This document shows positions 1 through 8,097 of a stretch of DNA of 19,662 nucleotides, one piece after another. The DNA is from Stramenopiles sp. TOSAG23-3 (lineage: Eukaryota > Sar). The translations under genes were made by a program, and so were the position numbers. The notes below the pieces were generated by a model. It was not told the origin of the DNA. It saw nothing but the letters and a program-made list of their open reading frames with translations, and did no database searches. Numbering within the stretch: the stretch's first letter is position 1; each line of letters starts with the position of its first letter. Location: contig LT642395.1 of the NCBI GenBank assembly GCA_900128585.1, positions 1-19,662 of the forward strand. The letters are read 5' to 3'.

Positions 1-256
1 CATTCCTTCATGAACTGCGAACTTAACTATCATTCTCAGATGTACTCCATTGATGATCTGAATCAGTAGATGGATTAAAGACTGCTTAATATGATATCGA
101 TATTAAGACGAGAAATAATTTAATTTTAATTGAATTTTAACTTTAATTAAGTCTACGCGTACTCTCGGTACTAGAATACTTGTGTCTTGTAGACAAAAAA
201 CAGAGATTAAACTTTAACTTTCAGGTTTCTTTTTTATTTCTAACCCAGGTTCTTTG
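1..256. other. AT-rich flank, no gene
   Basis: No open frame with recognisable protein content and no RNA gene is visible. This is the 3' flank of the LRR gene on the minus strand. Its only annotated site is a candidate polyadenylation signal at 233-238. Confidence 0.6.
233..238 (-). promoter_or_regulatory. Candidate polyadenylation signal of the LRR gene
   Basis: TTTATT on the plus strand reads AATAAA on the minus strand. It begins 19 nt past the TAA stop (257-259) of the LRR gene. This is a plausible but very short 3' UTR arrangement, and AT-rich spacers produce such hexamers by chance. Confidence 0.4.
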
Positions 257-1729
257 TTACTCTGTTTCTTGCCCTCGCCCAAAATTATGATCGCTCTGTA
301 CCTCCCTCTCCGATTTTTCGTTCTCTGCTGCGACCTTCTCCGAGTCAGCCCGATCGACTACACTTGCATTGAGTTCTTTGGTGTTGCACCACATGTTTGC
401 AAACGATTTTATCTTCTCGGCGTGCTCCAGCCCCTGGAGCGTAACCTTTGAGCAGAACGACACGTCCAGAGTGCGCAAGGACTTGCACGATTTGCTCAGG
501 GCATTCACCGCCGTGTCAGTTACCTCGTAGCAGCTAGAAATGTCTATGGACTCGATTTCGTGGCAGCTGTGGGCCAAGAGCCGGACGCCTTCGTCCGTGA
601 CGCCGTGGCACCACCGGAGCGTTACGGTCCTCATGTGCTTGCAGCCTCGGGCTATATAGCTCAAAGTCTTATCACCGATGTTGCAATTATCGGCATAAAT
701 GTGCTGCAAACTCCCACGTTTCATGAGCAATGGGTCGAACGCTTCGTCCGTGACCCGGGGACAGAACGAAACGTTTATGCTTTCAAGAGAGGTTATCGCG
801 TACAGGATGTCCTGCACCCCGACCGAAGAAATACCCTTGCAACGGGCCATGACAAAAACTCGCAACTCGGAGGAAAACTTTGCAAGCTGGGTTAGTACTC
901 GGTCGGTGAGCTGGTTGCAACCGGAGATGTCCAGCTCCTCCAGACACAAGAGACCGTTTAAGGGGGAAAATAACGACATGTCTTGGTGGAAGGCGGCGTC
1001 CGTCAAACTTTTGCAGTCGTCCACGCGCAGGACCTGTGGTTTCAAGCGAGGGGGTAAAAAAATGTTAGAACAGATTCAGGCGGATATGATTGTACGGCGC
1101 ATGTCTCGCATACATACCTTGAGTGAGGGAGACGCCTGCAAAGCGGCGCGCAACACTATGTTGTTCACTTGTGTGCATTGTCCCAGGTCCAGCGACGTCA
1201 GTTGGTGGCAATGGAACAGGGCCTGCCTAATGACAGACTTTCTCAAATAGTGGCACGCCCGGATGTGCAGCTCGCTCCGCAGCCTTGGTCGCAAGAGCAT
1301 TAAGCACAGGGCGTCCGTGAGCTGGTTCCGGGCGACCAACCGGTTGAACATTATGTTGACCAAGTCAAACGGCAGTTTTCGCACGTTGTTCGAAAGGTCG
1401 ATGGCGGGGTGGTTCCTGTCCCTCAAAATTAAATCGCACGTCTGCTCCACCAGCGTTGTGCCCGCGCCGTCGTTGTAGGACATGCAGGCCTTTCTGTCTA
1501 CGCACGAAAGGAAAAAGGCACCCCCCGGGCTGTCCACCGCCTCGTTTCGAGTGGGGGTCGGCGGCGGTGGTGCGGGGAGAAAGGTGGGAGTCGGCGGTGT
1601 GTCGTCTAGCGGCCGCGGGGATGAAAAAACGGTCGCCGAAGTAACCAGCGTGGTGCGCGCGGGGGAGACAGTGCCTCCCCCGTCGCAGCCGTCCCTTGCT
1701 CCCGATGGGACCTTCTCGCTGTTCTCCAT
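257..1729 (-). CDS. Cysteine-type leucine-rich-repeat protein (F-box-LRR/AMN1-like), two exons
   Basis: The coding sequence joins 1729-1118 and 1033-257 and gives 462 residues. The start is the first ATG in the frame (1729, followed by G); the frame upstream offers only GTG. Residues 1-70 are Pro/Ser/Thr-rich and probably disordered. Around 118-150 lies a helical segment with an LPFDLVNIMFNRL motif, reminiscent of the F-box-like module before the repeats in AMN1/RAD7-type proteins. From about 174 to 440 there are roughly nine cysteine-containing LRRs of the form LxxLxLxxCxxLTDxxL, for example LEELDISGCNQLTD. The tail is acidic and charged. LRRs of this class usually recognise substrates in ubiquitin ligases or act in mitotic exit; that role is inferred from family only. 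Splicing is well supported because it rebuilds one repeat exactly (SPSLK then VLRVDDC). The exact orthologue is unknown. Confidence 0.85.
1034..1117 (-). other. Phase-0 spliceosomal intron of 84 bp
   Basis: On the minus strand AAG is followed by GTATGT, and the intron ends CCACAG before GTCCTG. A branch-like TTCTAAC lies about 38 nt before the acceptor, followed by a T run. Splicing keeps the frame and restores a continuous LRR. Its length is a multiple of three, but it contains an in-frame TGA, so retention would end the protein 13 residues past the donor, at 217 residues. Confidence 0.9.
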
Positions 1730-2175
1730 GGACAAAAATGAGAACACCACACGTGCGAGTGTAAGTGTACTTGTACGTAAATATTTGTATATTTGTATAC
1801 TTTCTTAAAGATTTAGATGTTTATGAATCCATTCATTTCATTTTCGTTCTCGTTTTCTTTTCGTTCTATATATATATAATATACGAGGACTAACCTTTTT
1901 GATACTACTTTATTTTTTATATACCTGGTAATAATATATAATAATAATAATTAAATTAATATTATAATAATAATAATTATTTAGAACAACCTCCTCCTCC
2001 TCCTCCTCCTCTCTCTTCTTCTCTCTATTATTGCTGTGGTGGTTCAATGTGATTTTATTTTTAAACTAACGAGTTCTCCTCTTGATTTTATTTATAACTA
2101 AATAGAAGATAAAGGGGACTTTTGGATGGCGTATTTACTGTACTGTATCCACATATTACATAAAACATTACTTTA

Positions 2176-2340
2176 TATCTCTCTCTTCTCGGCTCTCGCG
2201 TCTCGGAGAGTGAGGGTAGTTTTCTCAATAGCACCTCAATAGCACTACAAGAGCTGGTTTCCAGTCCGGGATTGCGTCCTGGCTGCGGTATTCCCAACGT
2301 TTCAGGTGCTGTGTACCTGCTGTGGGAATACCTCGATTTT
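2176..2340. other. GC-richer island with several inverted repeats, possible structured element
   Basis: This stretch stands out from the AT-rich spacer around it. It contains CTCTCG and CGGAGAG arms around 2190-2210, a direct repeat CAATAGCAC near 2226-2245, and a nested stem-loop at 2287-2332. No tRNA A and B boxes, 5S rRNA internal promoter or snRNA signature could be matched. It could be an old mobile-element fragment or an unrecognised RNA. Confidence 0.3.
2287..2332. repeat. Nested perfect inverted repeat (stem-loop)
   Basis: The outer arms GGTATTCCCA (2287-2296) and TGGGAATACC (2323-2332) are exact reverse complements. Inside, CAGGT (2303-2307) and ACCTG (2315-2319) pair around a seven-base loop. 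Six and three unpaired bases separate the two stems, forming an internal loop. The pairing is seen directly; any function is unknown. Confidence 0.7.
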
Positions 2341-2915
2341 GGTCATAGGAAAATAATCGTATACATTTAAGTACAAGAAAAAACCACCTACAAATTGTAA
2401 AAATAGCAATATCCTTAAAATGAGTTTGGACCTACATCAAGAATTTGGAATTTTCATGATTTTTTTATGTTTTTCAACATTCTGACAGAATTATTCAATG
2501 CTACATGGATGCTAGAAATCTGTAAGAAAAATTAGCAGGGGATAGCATGATACGCGCAAACAGCCTAAAACATCTTGGCTAGAGAATCTATGTACTTTGC
2601 TACTAATAATTTTAGGCAGTTATAATAAACTATTACTAAAAACAACTCTACTACTTTCTCAATTAATATTGTTTTACATGCAAGATAATTAAATTAAATA
2701 AAAATGAATACATACACAATAAATATACAAATACACTTTCCACTCACACACGGAATATAAAATTCCTGTAAAAAGGTTTTCTAAACAAGTTTGACATTGT
2801 TTACGTGTTTAGGATTCATTTATTAGTGTGTAGAAATCATTTTCTGGTGTTAGTTTTATTTGCGCGGTGGTTTTATTTTATACGGTGTTGGGTATCGGCG
2901 TTGAGAGCTACGATC

Positions 2916-2977
2916 GTATAGACGTGTATAGACCCTTTTCTAGGACGTCTAGAATAATATCCAACGCGGTATAAAAA
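2916..2977 (+). promoter_or_regulatory. Promoter-like cluster: direct repeat, inverted repeat, TATA-like box
   Basis: GTATAGAC occurs at 2916-2923 and 2926-2933, ten bases apart, one helical turn. TTCTAG (2938-2943) and CTAGAA (2949-2954) form an exact inverted repeat with a five-base spacer. TATAAAAA follows at 2970-2977. The order fits a plus-strand promoter for the surface-protein gene, but its ATG is about 400 bp downstream, so a long or spliced leader would be needed. Confidence 0.3.
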
Positions 2978-3380
2978 GATAGACAGGTGTGTGTGTGACA
3001 TTGTACCGAGCATATTATCGATTGGCAAGTGTGGCTGGTGTGGTCAAATTGTGTTGGGAATTGTTCGGCAGTGTGGTTGATTTCGTTGACGGTGGTTGAA
3101 TATTTTCTAAAAGGGTAGTAAACGACGTGATTAAATCAGAGGTTTCAACGGGTGTTGGATATTTTTTTGGAAGAGCAGCTGCCAACCTAGTCAGAAAAGT
3201 GATATTGAAAGCTTTTCTAACGTCATACACAAGCAATTAACATCAAACATATTGGTATATTGTTGTCGATAGATATTTGTGATTGGTTAGATAAAATAAG
3301 GCGCTTACATAAGTTTTAACCAGTATTGCGTATATTTCTGAGCGTCTGAGGCTCTAGCGCTTTCAGAAAAAAGTCAGACT

Positions 3381-5132
3381 ATGGCGTTCTTACGTATCGT
3401 GTTATTCGCTAGCTTCGTCGGAGTTGCGCTGGCGGGGGAGTGGAACTGTGCCGATACGAGTGGGGTGTTTACACAGTCAACAGACTGTACTGTAGGCAGC
3501 CAAATTGTCGTCACTGGCTCGTTGAACATCACTGGCGTTCCAGACGCTCAAGGAAACCTTCCCAAAATCATCGGTGGCGGGTCGAATCGTTTGTTCAAGG
3601 TGGACAGTGGCGGGGAGTTGGTGCTGAAGAGCTTGAACTTGACAGGGGGTGTGAGAAATTCTGGAACAGTCGCGCAAAAGTCCGGAGGGGCAGTACTTGT
3701 CACAGGTGCCACCTCGAAAGCAATCGTGTTTGGCTCTGTATTTCATGGGAATACCTGCGTTCATTCTGGGGGGGCAATCTTGGTAACAGAAGGAGGTAGT
3801 TTGTCGTTGAAAAGAGCTAATTTCACGCAAAACTCTGCCCCATATGGTGGTGGTGTATATGCCGATGGTGAATATACATATTTTTCAGCAATTGATACAA
3901 TTTTTGAAGAGAACGTGGCAACCGGACGAGGTGGGGCATTGTATGTTTGCTGCGGTTCACACAACACTGTTATTAACTCCAAATTGATGAACAATCGGGC
4001 ATTGGATGCTGCTTCCTATGGTGGAGGGGCAATTGCTTCATACAGCTGTTGTAGTTTAATATTAACAATTATTTTGAAGGGGGTCACAATGCTAGGAAAC
4101 ACAGCGGAGTCTCCGGGTCATGAAATTTACTCTTACGAGAACGATAATGACGCTGGTACAACACTCTACCACTTGATAAATACTGATTTTGGCATTGCTG
4201 GGACTACAGCAAATGATTTTAGTGGATATCCAAGTGCATACATTGGGACTCAATCCTGCTCGGACGCCCCTACCCAGTGCGCCGACAATGGCTATACAAA
4301 GGCAAGTTGCGCCACACGTCAAAACGCCAACGACGGTGTTATTTGTGCCCAAAACTGTTCAGTAGGTTACCAAAAAGCTGGAACATTCAACCACACATGT
4401 GAAACATGCCCCAGTAGAACCTACAACCCTTTATGGAATCAATACCGATGCCAGTCTTGGTCCGATTGCTCCAGCGGTCAGTACATCTCTACCAACGGCA
4501 CGAGCAGCTCTGACCGTGTATGTAGTAGCTGCGGGACCGGGAAATTTTCCGCATCTACCAACGCCTACTCCTGTACGGACTGGACGAATTGTGTGGCAGG
4601 TCAGAAAATAGCTTCCAACGGCACTGCAACCACCGACCGTATATGCGTAACATGTCCGACTGGAACATTCTCTACCGCAACCAACCAGAACGCATGCACG
4701 AATTGGACCACATGCAACACTACTACCGAAGTAGAAAGCGGCGCTGGTTCTACTACCGCGGATAGGGTCTGTGCAACAGCAGGAAGTCCTACACCAGCAG
4801 GTGATAGCCCGTCACCAGCAGGTGCTCCTTCGCCATCGGGTGATAGCCCCACACCGGCAGGAAGCCCTACACCAGCAGGAGCTCCTTCGCCGTCCGGTAA
4901 TAGCCCATCGCCGGCGGAAAGTTCGTCATCGCCAGCAGATGCCCCATCGCCTTCTGATAATGCAACATCACCGGCAAATGCCCCATCGCCTTCTGATAAT
5001 GCGACATCATCAACAGATGCGCCATCGCCGGCATTACAGGATAAGATAGACGAGCTGAGTATCGGTAGTTGCAATCAGCCAGTCTGGTTTACAACGATGT
5101 TTCTGATTGCATGGAGTATTTTGCAATGGTAG
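3381..5132 (+). CDS. Secreted surface protein: Pmp-type beta-helix, TNFR-like Cys repeats, Pro/Ser stalk
   Basis: The protein has 583 residues. Residues 1-18 form a clear signal peptide (hydrophobic core, ALAG cleavage region). Residues 85-250 carry repeats of the chlamydial polymorphic-membrane-protein type, GGA(I/V/L) motifs alternating with FxxN (FHGN, FTQN, FEEN), expected to build a right-handed beta-helix. Residues 290-464 are cysteine-rich, ending in three units of about 41 residues built as CxxCxxGxFSxxTNxxxC, W, C, then SNGTxxxDRxC, like TNFR/NGFR or ephrin-receptor-type repeats. Residues 467-550 are a PSP/AG-rich stalk resembling O-glycosylated extensin-like sequence. The last 15 residues are hydrophobic, fitting a GPI signal or short membrane anchor. 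Several NxT/S glycosylation sites are present. It likely acts at the cell surface in adhesion or as wall protein; the ligand is unknown. Start ATG has G at +4. Confidence 0.85.
   Translation: MAFLRIVLFASFVGVALAGEWNCADTSGVFTQSTDCTVGSQIVVTGSLNITGVPDAQGNLPKIIGGGSNRLFKVDSGGELVLKSLNLTGGVRNSGTVAQKSGGAVLVTGATSKAIVFGSVFHGNTCVHSGGAILVTEGGSLSLKRANFTQNSAPYGGGVYADGEYTYFSAIDTIFEENVATGRGGALYVCCGSHNTVINSKLMNNRALDAASYGGGAIASYSCCSLILTIILKGVTMLGNTAESPGHEIYSYENDNDAGTTLYHLINTDFGIAGTTANDFSGYPSAYIGTQSCSDAPTQCADNGYTKASCATRQNANDGVICAQNCSVGYQKAGTFNHTCETCPSRTYNPLWNQYRCQSWSDCSSGQYISTNGTSSSDRVCSSCGTGKFSASTNAYSCTDWTNCVAGQKIASNGTATTDRICVTCPTGTFSTATNQNACTNWTTCNTTTEVESGAGSTTADRVCATAGSPTPAGDSPSPAGAPSPSGDSPTPAGSPTPAGAPSPSGNSPSPAESSSSPADAPSPSDNATSPANAPSPSDNATSSTDAPSPALQDKIDELSIGSCNQPVWFTTMFLIAWSILQW
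4788..5036 (+). repeat. Coding minisatellite of the Pro/Ser stalk
   Basis: Degenerate in-frame repeats encode SPTPAG, APSPSG and APSPSDNATS units. The clearest part has a 39-bp (13-codon) period: units start at 4939, 4978 and 5017, and the first two share 25 identical bases. The period is a whole number of codons, so copy-number change would lengthen or shorten the stalk without frameshift. Confidence 0.75.
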
Positions 5133-5173
5133 CATATCAATTATCATAATTCACGATTTCAAAATCATCATTA
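5126..5173 (+). repeat. Direct repeat, copy 1 (overlaps the stop of the surface-protein gene)
   Basis: About 48 bp starting with ATGGTAGCATATCAATT, which includes the last codon and TAG of the surface-protein gene. It matches 5365-5412 with only a few differences (one inserted A, one deletion, isolated substitutions). Degenerate ACAAATCA-(N)-CATTAT motifs lie between the two copies. Confidence 0.7.
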
Positions 5174-5364
5174 TATTCACAAATCATTATTTACAAATCA
5201 CAATTATTATTCACATAAATTACAACCATACAAATAAAAATAAAATATCATTTACAAATCACCATTATACAAATGGAATGCCATTCAATAGTGGATTGGT
5301 CTCCATTGTCATATATATCCGAGCGTTGCATTCAATCTCAGAAGCGTGGTTTCACCAGCGTTCT

Positions 5365-5412
5365 ATGGTAAGCATATCAATTGTCATAATTCACGATTCA
5401 CAAATCATCATT
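5365..5412 (+). repeat. Direct repeat, copy 2
   Basis: It starts ATGGTAAGCATATCAATT, 239 bp after copy 1. The sequence just before it also weakly resembles the end of the surface-protein gene, and a short frame from ATG 5273 ends CTA TGG TAA here, echoing the TGG TAG end of the gene. This suggests duplication of the gene's 3' end followed by decay. Confidence 0.65.
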
Positions 5413-5654
5413 CGGATTTTTTTGTACTTAGAGTATATAATTAAGATATTTAAATTTTTTTGTATACGATAAACGATAAGGGCAGGTGTCGAAATTGTTA
5501 TTTTATTAATGTTGCTAATAGAGTTATTAGTAGAGTTATTAATACTGCAGAATATTCTTAGCGAATTCGAATCCATCTTAATCTGTCCGAATCAGAATAT
5601 TCCGACATCCTAATTTTCGGATATTTTGTTTGGATGCAAAAACCGTCAAAATGG

Positions 5655-5870
5655 TCATGCCTATTGGAAATAGTTAATAGGCTTCAATACGTTCCGATAC
5701 TACTAGCAGGTTAGGCTACCGAGCAAAATAAGGGTGCTTATTTTAGGAGGTTTTTAACAGGGACACAGCATGGCTATATGCTAGTATGGTGATACCACCA
5801 CACTCTTCGAGCACCGAAATAATGTGGAGACCCCGACTCTCCGAGCTTTGTATATCGGCTCTCGGCGGCC
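5655..5870. other. Run of small perfect hairpins, candidate structured RNA or element remnant
   Basis: Inverted repeats follow one another: GCCTATT/AATAGGC (5659-5665, 5676-5682); AAAATAAG/CTTATTTT with a GGTG loop (5725-5744); TGGTG/CACCA with an ATAC loop (5787-5800); GGAGA/TCTCC (5826-5842); and CCGAG/CTCGG (5841-5845, 5861-5865), which competes with the previous one. The block is more GC-rich than its surroundings and ends at the GAAA array. No known RNA family was recognised. Confidence 0.3.
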
Positions 5871-5886
5871 ACAAGAAATAATTCTG

Positions 5887-5887
<1 letters not shown>

Positions 5888-5943
<56 letters not shown>
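5888..5943 (+). repeat. (GAAA)14 microsatellite
   Basis: Fourteen perfect GAAA units, followed by a short degenerate purine tail (GGAGAAAGAAAGAGGAGG). All-purine on the plus strand. It lies in the spacer 3' of NudC and is probably length-variable. Confidence 0.95.
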
Positions 5944-5944
<1 letters not shown>

Positions 5945-6134
5945 GAGAAAGAAAGAGGAGGTTCTTTTCTATAATAGGAATACTACGTACAATATAAATG
6001 CACCATTTCATTATTTATATATATAGACACAGTATAGTAATTGGAGTTTTGTATATTCAACAAGGTGATTTAAATTAATAATTAACAACTAGGGAATAAG
6101 TCATAAGATAGTAGATTAATTATTATTTTTCATT

Positions 6135-7154
6135 CTAGTTGATTTTAGCGTTTGAAAAGTCCATCTCTGGATGCTGGGCCATGAACTTTTTCAACATGTC
6201 ATCCTTTTTCATTTCGTCACTGGTCGGCTTGCCCATTTGCTTTTGCCGCTGGTCGAACATCATCTTCTCGACCGTTTGACGAGTCTCGCCGTCCAAATCT
6301 CCTAGTTTCGAATTTTCAGGCACAATCTTCTTCGTGTTGATCTCTGGGCCACCTTTCACGACGCTTTTCCACCACTCCATTTGGTTGTCCTTTAAGATGT
6401 AAATAACAATATCGCGGCCCTCGTCGCTGTCTTCCAGCGTCCAGGTGCACTCGTCCGGGCGGATTTTGCCGAACAGCTCCCCTTTGATCAACGGTTCTGC
6501 ACCTTTCAAACCGCACGTCAGTTTCGACGACGAGTACGTGACATTGCAGTGCTTTCCACGGATTCCGGCAGGAACGTGGACGTAGATGTTCACCTCTTTC
6601 AGCGTTTGGGTCCATTGGTACTCGTCCGTCTCACCGCCGTTGCCGATGAGCTTGGGCCCGTCGTCTTCCTCGTCGGACTCTTCCTCGTCCTCGTCCTCGG
6701 CTTCCGCGTCCCCGGGCTTCTTGGCGTCCTTCTTGGCGTCCACGTTCGACTCGCCTTCGTCGTCATCAAGGATTTCGATCTCCGGTCCGTCGGATGTGCT
6801 CAAGGCAGCGGCTTCCTCTTTCGCCTTCTTGCGCTCCGCGCGTTTCTTTTTCCCCAATGCTTCTGCTTGGTTTCTACGTTCTTCTTCCCGCGCAGTCTGC
6901 TTCCGTTGCTTCTCCTGGGCGGCTTTCAACTGCGCCTCGCGCTTTTTTCGGACAACGCTCGCTTCCTTTACGTACCGGGAGACCACGTTCATAATGATTT
7001 CTTCCGCTTTGCCTTCATCTCCACCGGTAAAAAAGTCAGTTTTACGTTGCAAGAACGAGAAGAAGGTGTGAAGGAGGGACTCCACGCTGCCACCGTTGGC
7101 AGTGTGTTGTTGTGCAATGGACAACAAGACTGGATCAAACCGTGCTGGGTTCAT
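6135..7154 (-). CDS. NUDC: Nuclear migration protein NudC (CS-domain co-chaperone)
   Basis: The 339 residues match the full NudC architecture and usual length. Residues 1-45 are the conserved NudC N-terminal domain (LLSIAQQH, then HTFFSFLQRKTDFFTGG). Residues 60-120 form a charged, probably coiled-coil segment rich in Lys, Arg, Glu and Ala. Residues 126-167 are an acidic linker. The CS (p23-like) domain covers about 175-265 with YQWTQTLKEVNIYVHVP and the MEWWKSVVKGGPEI end, followed by the family's C-terminal helix (KMMFDQRQKQMGKPTSDE). NudC helps HSP90 fold or stabilise LIS1 and other dynein-pathway clients, supporting dynein transport, spindle function and nuclear movement. The start at 7154 is the first ATG and gives an N-terminus aligned with animal NudC. 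It is transcribed away from the actin-binding gene at 8098. Confidence 0.97.
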   Translation of the reverse strand: MNPARFDPVLLSIAQQHTANGGSVESLLHTFFSFLQRKTDFFTGGDEGKAEEIIMNVVSRYVKEASVVRKKREAQLKAAQEKQRKQTAREEERRNQAEALGKKKRAERKKAKEEAAALSTSDGPEIEILDDDEGESNVDAKKDAKKPGDAEAEDEDEEESDEEDDGPKLIGNGGETDEYQWTQTLKEVNIYVHVPAGIRGKHCNVTYSSSKLTCGLKGAEPLIKGELFGKIRPDECTWTLEDSDEGRDIVIYILKDNQMEWWKSVVKGGPEINTKKIVPENSKLGDLDGETRQTVEKMMFDQRQKQMGKPTSDEMKKDDMLKKFMAQHPEMDFSNAKIN

Positions 7155-8097
7155 GATATAGAGCTGTTCGGGTGTGCGTGAAACTGTGTGTAGCTATGCG
7201 TACTTTATTTGCGGAATAGAAAGTGTGAAAACAAAGTGGGATTGTCTGTTGACACAATGATTCATTCCGCTAGATTGGTTATTTTCATTTTTGTTTTGTT
7301 AGTAGATTAAGTACCGTACGAAGTTTGTAAGGAGGTGGATTATTAATTTAAAAAATAAAAATCAATAATATAATAATAATCAGATCTGCAGCCGGAGGAG
7401 GAGGATGATTTATTATTAATAATAATATTTTGATGATGATGATGTGATAGTGCCATAGTATTAATATTTATAGTTATTATTATTTATAATAAAATCCTTT
7501 TTTTTTTCTTTTTTCCTTCGTCGGGGAGGAGGAAGAGATAGAAGAAAGAAGAAAGAAGAAGGAGAGGAGGCAGCTGTGAATGGTGGGTGGTGTGTATGGT
7601 TTGGCTGGCATTTATATGCTGTGTCTATATATTTATTAGTTTTCAAGAAAGGAAAAAGTATTACTATACTTTTCATGTATGCTGTGTAAAGTTCTTTGAA
7701 AATATATTCGTATACAATACATTTTAATTAATTATTATTACGTATTATAATGGATACACTATGGTATAAATATATACCATCAAAAAAAAGTCTCTTCTTC
7801 ATCACCCACCCGCATCACATATGATGGAGGAGGAAGAATCGACGAGAAGAAGGAGGACGACGACGGACAAACAACAACACGACGACCCCTGCCTTCTTCT
7901 TTCTGTTCATTCCATTATTATAGGATTGTGATTTGTAATACTTCTGTATATATATAGAATATATGAAATTGATATAATTATGTGTGCTGAATGGAAATTT
8001 CAAAAGTATTGAATCAACGTGGTGAAATTTATTTCTCCAAAGCAGCCGTTTCCTTGCTCCTTTAAAATTGGGTGCGTTTCCAGATAACAATAGTATC
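7155..8097. other. Divergent intergenic region between NudC and the ADF-H gene
   Basis: About 940 bp of AT-rich DNA with no supported gene. It holds an AAT/TTA low-complexity stretch (about 7350-7450), a T run followed by an all-purine GA-rich block (about 7498-7570), and GAA/GAC-rich DNA (about 7824-7870). Promoters for both genes must lie here, but no convincing core element was identified. Confidence 0.5.

Larger units (their letters stand above)
1730..3380. other. Divergent intergenic region, LRR gene to surface-protein gene
   Basis: About 1.65 kb of AT-rich DNA holds the presumed promoters of both flanking genes. It contains a (CTC)n run near 1989-2010, AAT/ATT low-complexity DNA near 1930-1980, a GC-richer hairpin island (2176-2340) and a promoter-like cluster (2916-2977). 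An open frame on the minus strand (3015-3233, rich in Thr and Leu, containing KYPTPVETSDLITSF) lacks an ATG and is not called a gene. Confidence 0.6.
5133..6134. other. Convergent intergenic region, surface-protein gene to NudC
   Basis: Very AT-rich, with no supported gene. A possible plus-strand polyadenylation signal (AAATAAAAATAAAA) lies near 5233-5247. The region also holds the direct repeats, the hairpin run (5655-5870) and the GAAA array (5888-5943), which are listed separately. The final 190 bp before NudC are featureless AT-rich DNA. Confidence 0.55.

Noticed and set aside
2180-2250. Resemblance of TTCTCGGC...GTAGT to the 5' end of U2 snRNA
   Set aside because: The GTAGTA branch-recognition sequence is imperfect, stem I does not form as in U2, and no Sm site follows.
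2088-2297. Minus-strand open frame of 69 codons containing LLRKLPSLSETREPRRERY
   Set aside because: It begins at TTG with no ATG, matches nothing recognisable and overlaps the hairpin island.
2287-2332. Resemblance of GGGAATACC and AGGTGCTGT to the 3' part of 5S rRNA
   Set aside because: The pieces are in the wrong order, and the 5S internal promoter and 5' half are absent.
3015-3236. Minus-strand open frame with protein-like composition
   Set aside because: It has no ATG and no recognisable domain, and it lies where the surface-protein leader is expected; a transposon-derived fragment cannot be excluded.
4601-5074. Minus-strand frame with GDGAxAGD repeats
   Set aside because: It is the reverse reading of the PSP-stalk minisatellite, not an independent gene.
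5107-5472. Plus-strand frame rich in Ile, His and Asn
   Set aside because: It comes from AT-rich degenerate repeats and overlaps the end of the surface-protein gene in another frame.
5888-5943. Possible CRISPR-like or origin repeat
   Set aside because: It is a plain GAAA microsatellite without spacers, in eukaryotic DNA.
6549-7181. Plus-strand Leu/Val/Phe-rich frame that looks like a membrane protein
   Set aside because: It is antisense to the charged and acidic parts of NudC; reverse-reading Glu/Lys codons yields Leu, Phe and Ser.
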